Made by a program: the position numbers and the translations under genes. Below are positions 59,932 through 64,000 of a stretch of 64,000 nucleotides of DNA, in pieces (the first letter of the stretch is position 1; every line of letters begins with the position of its first letter). The notes beneath the pieces were generated by a model that searched no databases, was not told the DNA's origin, and saw only the letters and a program-made list of their open reading frames with translations. Source of the DNA: Azorhizobium doebereinerae UFLA1-100 (GTDB taxonomy: Bacteria; Pseudomonadota; Alphaproteobacteria; Rhizobiales; Xanthobacteraceae); assembly GCF_000473085.1 (NCBI RefSeq), contig NZ_AXBA01000015.1:1-64000 (forward strand), given 5' to 3'.

Positions 59932-60636
59932 ATGGCATTCGACGCGGAACTCGACGCAGCCCTTTCGGCTGCCTTTGCCCAGGCCAGCGCACTCTATCAG
60001 CGCAACGGCTTCCAGCGGCGCGTGGGCTTCGGCCGCCGCCCGGCGCTCATCAACGTGGACCTCGCCAACGCCTGGACCCGGCCCGGCAATCCGTTCACCT
60101 GCGAGAAGATCGACGAGGAGATCATTCCCGGCGTGCAGGCGCTGCTGGCGGCCTGCCGGCGGAACGGGCACCCGGTGGTGCATGTGACCACCTGCTACCA
60201 GGTGACCGACCGCGACAGCGACGCCACGGACATGGGCCTGTGGCACGAGAAGATCCCGGTCGAGGTGGTGGCGCAGGACAAGCCCGAGCTCTGGGCCATC
60301 GACAGCCGCATCGAGCCCGTTCCCGGCGAGCAGGTGCTGATCAAGAAGCGGGCGTCCGCCTTCCACGGCACCTATCTCGCCGGCTTCCTGCGCGCCAACA
60401 ACGTGGACACCATCCTCGTCACCGGCGTCACCGCCTCGGCCTGCGTGCGCACCACGCTGTGCGACGGTCTCGCCGAGGGCTTCCGCACCATCGCGGTGAA
60501 GGAATGCATCGGGGATCGCGTGCCGGGCGCGGTGGCCTGGAACCTGTTCGACATCGACGCCAAGTTCGCCGACGTGGAACCGCTCTCCCGTTGCATTTCC
60601 TATCTGGACGAGGTGGGCACGCGCGCAGCCGCCTGA
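59932..60636 (+). CDS. Isochorismatase-fold amidohydrolase (N-carbamoylsarcosine amidase-like)
   Basis: 234 residues. Cysteine hydrolase fold: PALINVDLANAWTRPGN (catalytic Asp), VLIKKRASAFHGTYLAGFL (Lys), and ILVTGVTASACVRTTLCDG (nucleophile Cys). The N-terminal QRNGFQRRVGFGRRPALINVD resembles N-carbamoylsarcosine amidase and maleamate amidase, so it probably hydrolyses an N-carbamoyl or amide bond of a small acid. First gene of operon E under the LysR palindrome; the binding protein follows 49 bases later. Confidence 0.88.
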   Translation: MAFDAELDAALSAAFAQASALYQRNGFQRRVGFGRRPALINVDLANAWTRPGNPFTCEKIDEEIIPGVQALLAACRRNGHPVVHVTTCYQVTDRDSDATDMGLWHEKIPVEVVAQDKPELWAIDSRIEPVPGEQVLIKKRASAFHGTYLAGFLRANNVDTILVTGVTASACVRTTLCDGLAEGFRTIAVKECIGDRVPGAVAWNLFDIDAKFADVEPLSRCISYLDEVGTRAAA

Positions 60637-60685
60637 CCCGTCCCGCGTACGCCAGTCCACCCAATAAAATAATCCAGAGGCGGAT

Positions 60686-61759
60686 ATGACGAAAACCAAC
60701 GATACTCTGTTCGGCACTCCCTCGCGCCGCGCCGTCCTTGCGGGCCTCGGCCTCGGGGCCGGTGCCGCGTTCCTCGGCGCGCCGCGCCTCGCCGGTGCCG
60801 CCGAAGGCACGCTGGTGGTCTCCAACTGGGGCGGAGACTGGAACGAGCGCACCATCAAGTTCGTCGAGGCGCCGCTGGTCGAAAGCCAGGGCATCAAGAT
60901 CGTGCGCGACCTCGGCATGGAGCCGGAGCGCAAGGCCAAGCTGATCGCGGAGAAGCGCCTGCGCCGCGGCAGCATCGATGTCATCCATATCAATGAGGGC
61001 GACAGCGTCGAACTGAACAGCCAGGACGTGCTGGCCGACATCGATTTCGCCAAGGTGCCCAATTACACCGACGTGGTGCCGGCGCTGAAGTCCAAGCCCT
61101 TCTTCGTGCCGTGGCTCTATAGCGGCGTGTCCATCATCTACAACAAGGACAAGGTGCTGAACCCGCCCAAGTCCTATGCGGAGCTGTGGGACAAGAAGTG
61201 GGCCGGCAAGATCGGCCTCACCAACCAGCTCTATTTCAACTACATCATGATGGCTGGTCTGATTAAGGGCGGCACCGTCACCAACACCGAGGAAGGCAAG
61301 AAGCGGCTGATCGAGCTGAAGGAGCTCACCCAGCCCCGCCTCTATGCCGCCCACCAGCAACTGGCGGCGGGCCTTGCCACCGGCGAGGTGGACATCGCGG
61401 TCAATTACAAGGCGCGTGGCCTGCAGTGGGCTAATGACGGCGCGCCGCTGGCGATCCAGTATCCCGGCGAAGGCGCCATCGCCGTGATGTTCGGCGCGGC
61501 TCTGCCGAAGCGGGCGCCGAGCCCGGACCTTGCCTACATCTATTTCAACGCCATGCTGGACCCCAAGGCCATGGCCGGCCTTGCCGGCGCGAGCTTCTAT
61601 GCGCCCGCCAATGCCAAGGCGGACCTCTCCCCCGAGCTCAAGGCGAAGATCGACTTCACGGCGGCGGAAGCGGCGGCGCTGAAATTCCCCGATTACGAGC
61701 ACGTGGCCAAGAACACGGCCGAATGGCTGGAATGGTGGAACAAGAACATCGCCCGCTGA
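60686..61759 (+). CDS. ABC importer substrate-binding protein (PotD-like)
   Basis: 357 residues. A Tat-type signal: PSRRAVLAGLGLGAGAAF with cleavage near AGA. The mature part is PotD-like (SBP_bac_6): LVVSNWGGDWNERTIKFVEAPL, DVIHINEGDSVELNSQDVL, LYSGVSIIYNKDKVLNPPKSYAELW, VNYKARGLQWANDGAP. The ligand is unknown and may be the substrate of the upstream amidohydrolase. The first permease follows 11 bases later; no hairpin separates them here. Confidence 0.92.
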   Translation: MTKTNDTLFGTPSRRAVLAGLGLGAGAAFLGAPRLAGAAEGTLVVSNWGGDWNERTIKFVEAPLVESQGIKIVRDLGMEPERKAKLIAEKRLRRGSIDVIHINEGDSVELNSQDVLADIDFAKVPNYTDVVPALKSKPFFVPWLYSGVSIIYNKDKVLNPPKSYAELWDKKWAGKIGLTNQLYFNYIMMAGLIKGGTVTNTEEGKKRLIELKELTQPRLYAAHQQLAAGLATGEVDIAVNYKARGLQWANDGAPLAIQYPGEGAIAVMFGAALPKRAPSPDLAYIYFNAMLDPKAMAGLAGASFYAPANAKADLSPELKAKIDFTAAEAAALKFPDYEHVAKNTAEWLEWWNKNIAR

Positions 61760-61770
61760 GTCCGCGCGCC

Positions 61771-62700
61771 ATGTCCGCCTCCACCGTCAAAGCCCCATCG
61801 GACAAGGTCCCGTTGGACCTGGAGCTGCCCGCGCCCCGCGCGCGGGCAGGCCGGCGCGTCTCGCCCGCCGTCGGGCTGGCCGGGCCGGCGACGCTGTTCG
61901 TGCTGCTGGCCCTGGTCGCGCCGCTCGCCCTGATGTTCCGCTACAGCCTCAACCGCTTCGTGCCGGGACAGCTCATGGTCGAGGCGCTGACCCTCGCCAA
62001 TTACCAGAAGTTCTTCACCGACAGCTTCTACCAGGAGGTGCTGGGCACCACGGTGTGGGTGTCGGCTCTGTCCACGGCGCTGTGCCTGCTGGCGGGGTTT
62101 CCCGTCGCCTATCTGCTGGTGCGGCACACGGGGCCGAAGTGGAAGCCGCGCCTGCTCATCCTCATCATCCTGCCGCTGCTCATGGGCAATGCGGTGCGCA
62201 CCGCCGCCTGGATGGTGATCCTGGGCGACAAGGGGCTGTTCAACGCCAGTCTCCAGGTCCTCGGCCTGTCGCCGCTCAAGCTCATGTACACCCCGACCGC
62301 CGTGGTCATCGGCCTCGTGTCGGTGATGCTGCCGTTCATGATCGTGACGCTGCAGAGCGTGATCGAGGGCATCGACGAGAACCTGGAATCCGCGGCCGCC
62401 AGCCTTGGCGCCAGCCACGGCGTCGTTCTGCGCAGAGTCGTGCTGCCGCTGGCGCTGCCGGGCATCCTGGCCGGCACCATGCTTTGCTTCATCCTGTCCA
62501 TGAACGCTTATGCGACGCCGGTGCTGATCGGCGGCCCGAGCTTCCACATGATGGCGCCCACCGTCTACCAGCAGGTCGCCAAGGCGATGAACTGGCCGTT
62601 CGGCGCGGCGCTGGCCTTCGTGCTGATGGCTGTCACCCTGGTGCTGACCACCACCGCCAATGTGCTGGTGCAGCGGCGCTACCGGCGCTGGAGCGAATGA
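61771..62700 (+). CDS. ABC importer permease (PotB-like)
   Basis: 309 residues. A cytoplasmic N-terminus of about 45 residues, then six helices. The transport loop AAASLGASHGVVLRRVVLPLALPGILAG is of the EAA type. ATG 61771 was chosen over an in-frame codon within the preceding gene. Its end overlaps the PotC-like start by ATGA. Confidence 0.92.
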   Translation: MSASTVKAPSDKVPLDLELPAPRARAGRRVSPAVGLAGPATLFVLLALVAPLALMFRYSLNRFVPGQLMVEALTLANYQKFFTDSFYQEVLGTTVWVSALSTALCLLAGFPVAYLLVRHTGPKWKPRLLILIILPLLMGNAVRTAAWMVILGDKGLFNASLQVLGLSPLKLMYTPTAVVIGLVSVMLPFMIVTLQSVIEGIDENLESAAASLGASHGVVLRRVVLPLALPGILAGTMLCFILSMNAYATPVLIGGPSFHMMAPTVYQQVAKAMNWPFGAALAFVLMAVTLVLTTTANVLVQRRYRRWSE

Positions 62701-63506
62701 TGGGACATCTCGCCATCCGCCGGCTCTACGCGGGCATCTCCGTCCTGGTGCTGGGCTTCGTGCTCCTCCCGCTGGTCGTGATCGTCTGGGTGAGCTTCTT
62801 CGAGAACCGCATCCTGTCCTTCCCGCCCACCGGCTATTCCCTGTCCTGGTATGTCCGGGCCTGGGAGCAGGAGGCGTTCCGCAACGGCTTCCTCACCAGC
62901 GTGGAGACGGCGCTGTGCGCGGTCGCCATCTCGCTGGCGCTCGGCGTGCCCGCGAGCCTCGCCCTGGTGCGCTATCGCTTCCCCGGCCGCGATGCCATCC
63001 AGACCCTGCTGCTGGCGCCCATGATCGTGCCGGGCATCGTCGGCGGCGCCGCCCTGTTCATCGCCTTCATCGAGCTGGAGGTGCTGCTGGACATGGATGT
63101 GTCCGGCACGCTGGGCGGGCTGCTGATCGCCCACGGGCTCATCGCGCTGCCCTGGACGGTGCGGCTCGTCACCGCCGGCCTTGCCGGGGCCAACCGCTCC
63201 TGCGAGGAGGCGGCCGCGTCCCTCGGGGCGGCGCCGCTCCTGGTGTTCTGGCGGGTCACGCTGCCGATGATCCGCCCCGCCATCGTGGCGGCGGCGCTGT
63301 TCTCCTTCGTCATCTCCTTCATCGATCTGGAGAAGTCGATCTTCCTGGTGGGGCCGGGCCGTACCACCCTCCAGATCGCGCTGGTCTCCTATCTGGAGTG
63401 GAACCTCGATTCCACGGTGGCGGCGGTCGCCGCCGTGCAGATCCTCATCATCGGCACGCTGCTCATCGTCAGCGACCGCTACGCCAAACTCGCCCGCGCC
63501 TTTTGA
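62697..63506 (+). CDS. ABC importer permease (PotC-like)
   Basis: 269 residues with six helices. Transport loop AAASLGAAPLLVFWRVTLPMIRPAIVAA. The ATGA overlap couples it to the PotB-like gene. Together they form the heterodimeric pore. The C-terminus is basic. In operon C the same two functions are joined in one chain, so this is the more usual arrangement. Confidence 0.92.
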   Translation: MMGHLAIRRLYAGISVLVLGFVLLPLVVIVWVSFFENRILSFPPTGYSLSWYVRAWEQEAFRNGFLTSVETALCAVAISLALGVPASLALVRYRFPGRDAIQTLLLAPMIVPGIVGGAALFIAFIELEVLLDMDVSGTLGGLLIAHGLIALPWTVRLVTAGLAGANRSCEEAAASLGAAPLLVFWRVTLPMIRPAIVAAALFSFVISFIDLEKSIFLVGPGRTTLQIALVSYLEWNLDSTVAAVAAVQILIIGTLLIVSDRYAKLARAF

Positions 63507-63535
63507 GCGTCCGGGCCCCGAACGCGGGTGCATCC

Positions 63536-64000
63536 ATGTCCGAGGTTGTCCTTAACGCCATCGTCAAGCGCTACGAACACATGGTGGCGGTGGACCATGT
63601 CTCGCTGTCCATCGGCCAGGGGGAATTGGTGGCGCTGCTCGGCCCGTCCGGCTGCGGCAAGACCACGACGCTGCGCATGGTCGGCGGCTTCGTGCCCGTC
63701 ACCGAGGGGCGCATCACGGTCGGCGGGCGCGATGTCACGCACCTGCCGCCTCATAAGCGCAACATGGGCTTCGGCTTCCAGAACTACGCGCTGTTCCCGC
63801 ACATGACCGTGGCGCAGAACGTTGCCTTCGGGCTGGAGATGCGCAAGCTGTCGAAGGCCGACATCGCTGCGAAGGTCAGGATCGCGCTGGACCGGGTCCG
63901 TCTCGGTCATCTCGCCGAGCGCCTGCCCAAGCAGCTGTCCGGCGGGCAGCAGCAGCGCGTGGCGCTCGCCCGCGCCCTGGTGATCGAGCCCGACGTGCTG
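63536..64000 (+). CDS. ABC importer ATP-binding protein (PotA-like), 3' end outside window
   Basis: 155 residues visible. Walker A LLGPSGCGKTTTLRM, Q-loop GFQNYALFPHMTVAQN and signature LSGGQQQRVALARAL are present; Walker B begins at IEPDVL where the window ends. PotA family for the two permeases just upstream. The start ATG 63536 lies 29 bases after the PotC-like stop; no strong ribosome site is seen. The remaining part, including the TOBE domain, lies beyond the right edge. Confidence 0.9.
   Translation, partial: MSEVVLNAIVKRYEHMVAVDHVSLSIGQGELVALLGPSGCGKTTTLRMVGGFVPVTEGRITVGGRDVTHLPPHKRNMGFGFQNYALFPHMTVAQNVAFGLEMRKLSKADIAAKVRIALDRVRLGHLAERLPKQLSGGQQQRVALARALVIEPDVL

Noticed and set aside
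1-64000. CRISPR arrays, prophage, integron or toxin-antitoxin modules
   Set aside because: No regular spaced repeats, cas genes, integrase, phage structural genes or small paired toxin/antitoxin genes were recognised on either strand.

Overview
The window is very GC-rich bacterial DNA, densely coded in short operons. It looks like an alphaproteobacterium of the Hyphomicrobiales, perhaps near Xanthobacteraceae. This is inferred from an ATP12-type F1 assembly factor, an EcfG-like promoter (GGAAC-N17-GTT) in front of a stress gene, the housekeeping set degP/rarA/crcB/rluC/parE/argC, and many TRAP and ABC importers. No rRNA, tRNA, CRISPR array or prophage was found.

Left part, about 1-20.4 kb, is mostly conserved chromosome. 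At the left edge an IS5-family element has inserted at a CTAG site inside a degP-like protease gene, leaving only its two PDZ domains in the window. Then follow rarA, crcB, rluC, a TRAP permease pair without a binding protein, an operon of a zinc-ribbon membrane protein, a HAD phosphatase, an ATP12 chaperone and a TfoX-domain protein, then rhlE (repeat tail), an MFS exporter, parE, argC, a GntP-type permease, an acyl-CoA dehydrogenase with a CoA-hydratase, and an EAL phosphodiesterase.

Right part, about 21-64 kb, is an accessory catabolic region dominated by five ABC importers, each next to amide, ureide or nucleotide enzymes and its own regulator. (A) 21.3-30.0 kb: LysR, amidase, class III CoA-transferase, enoyl-CoA hydratase, an SsuABC-type importer, a PuuE/cyclic-imidase-like hydrolase and an SDR; this reads as a cyclic imide or ureide degradation operon. 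(B) 30.1-37.9 kb: D-hydantoinase, hydantoin racemase, flavin reductase, D-carbamoylase, polar amino acid importer and GntR; this is a complete D-hydantoin utilisation set. (C) 41.5-49.7 kb: MarR, FAD-dependent 2-hydroxyacid dehydrogenase, a PotD/PotA importer with two permeases fused in one chain, a DapA-family lyase and IclR. (D) 50.1-56.5 kb: an NMT1-type importer followed by nadC and a single protein joining PhnN (ribose 1,5-bisphosphate kinase) to an AMP-phosphorylase-type domain. Together these could release PRPP from nucleotides and feed it to quinolinate phosphoribosyltransferase. This is the most novel element. (E) 58.9-64 kb: LysR with a palindromic operator, an N-carbamoylsarcosine amidase-like isochorismatase-fold hydrolase and a PotDBCA-type importer that runs off the right edge.

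Between these lie a SAM-dependent methyltransferase-like gene, a DEDDh exonuclease, a YciE/DUF892 stress ferritin-like gene, a formyltransferase-like gene and a chemoreceptor. Several binding-protein genes are followed by perfect GC hairpins without a U-tract, and most regulators have a palindrome overlapping the promoter they probably control.
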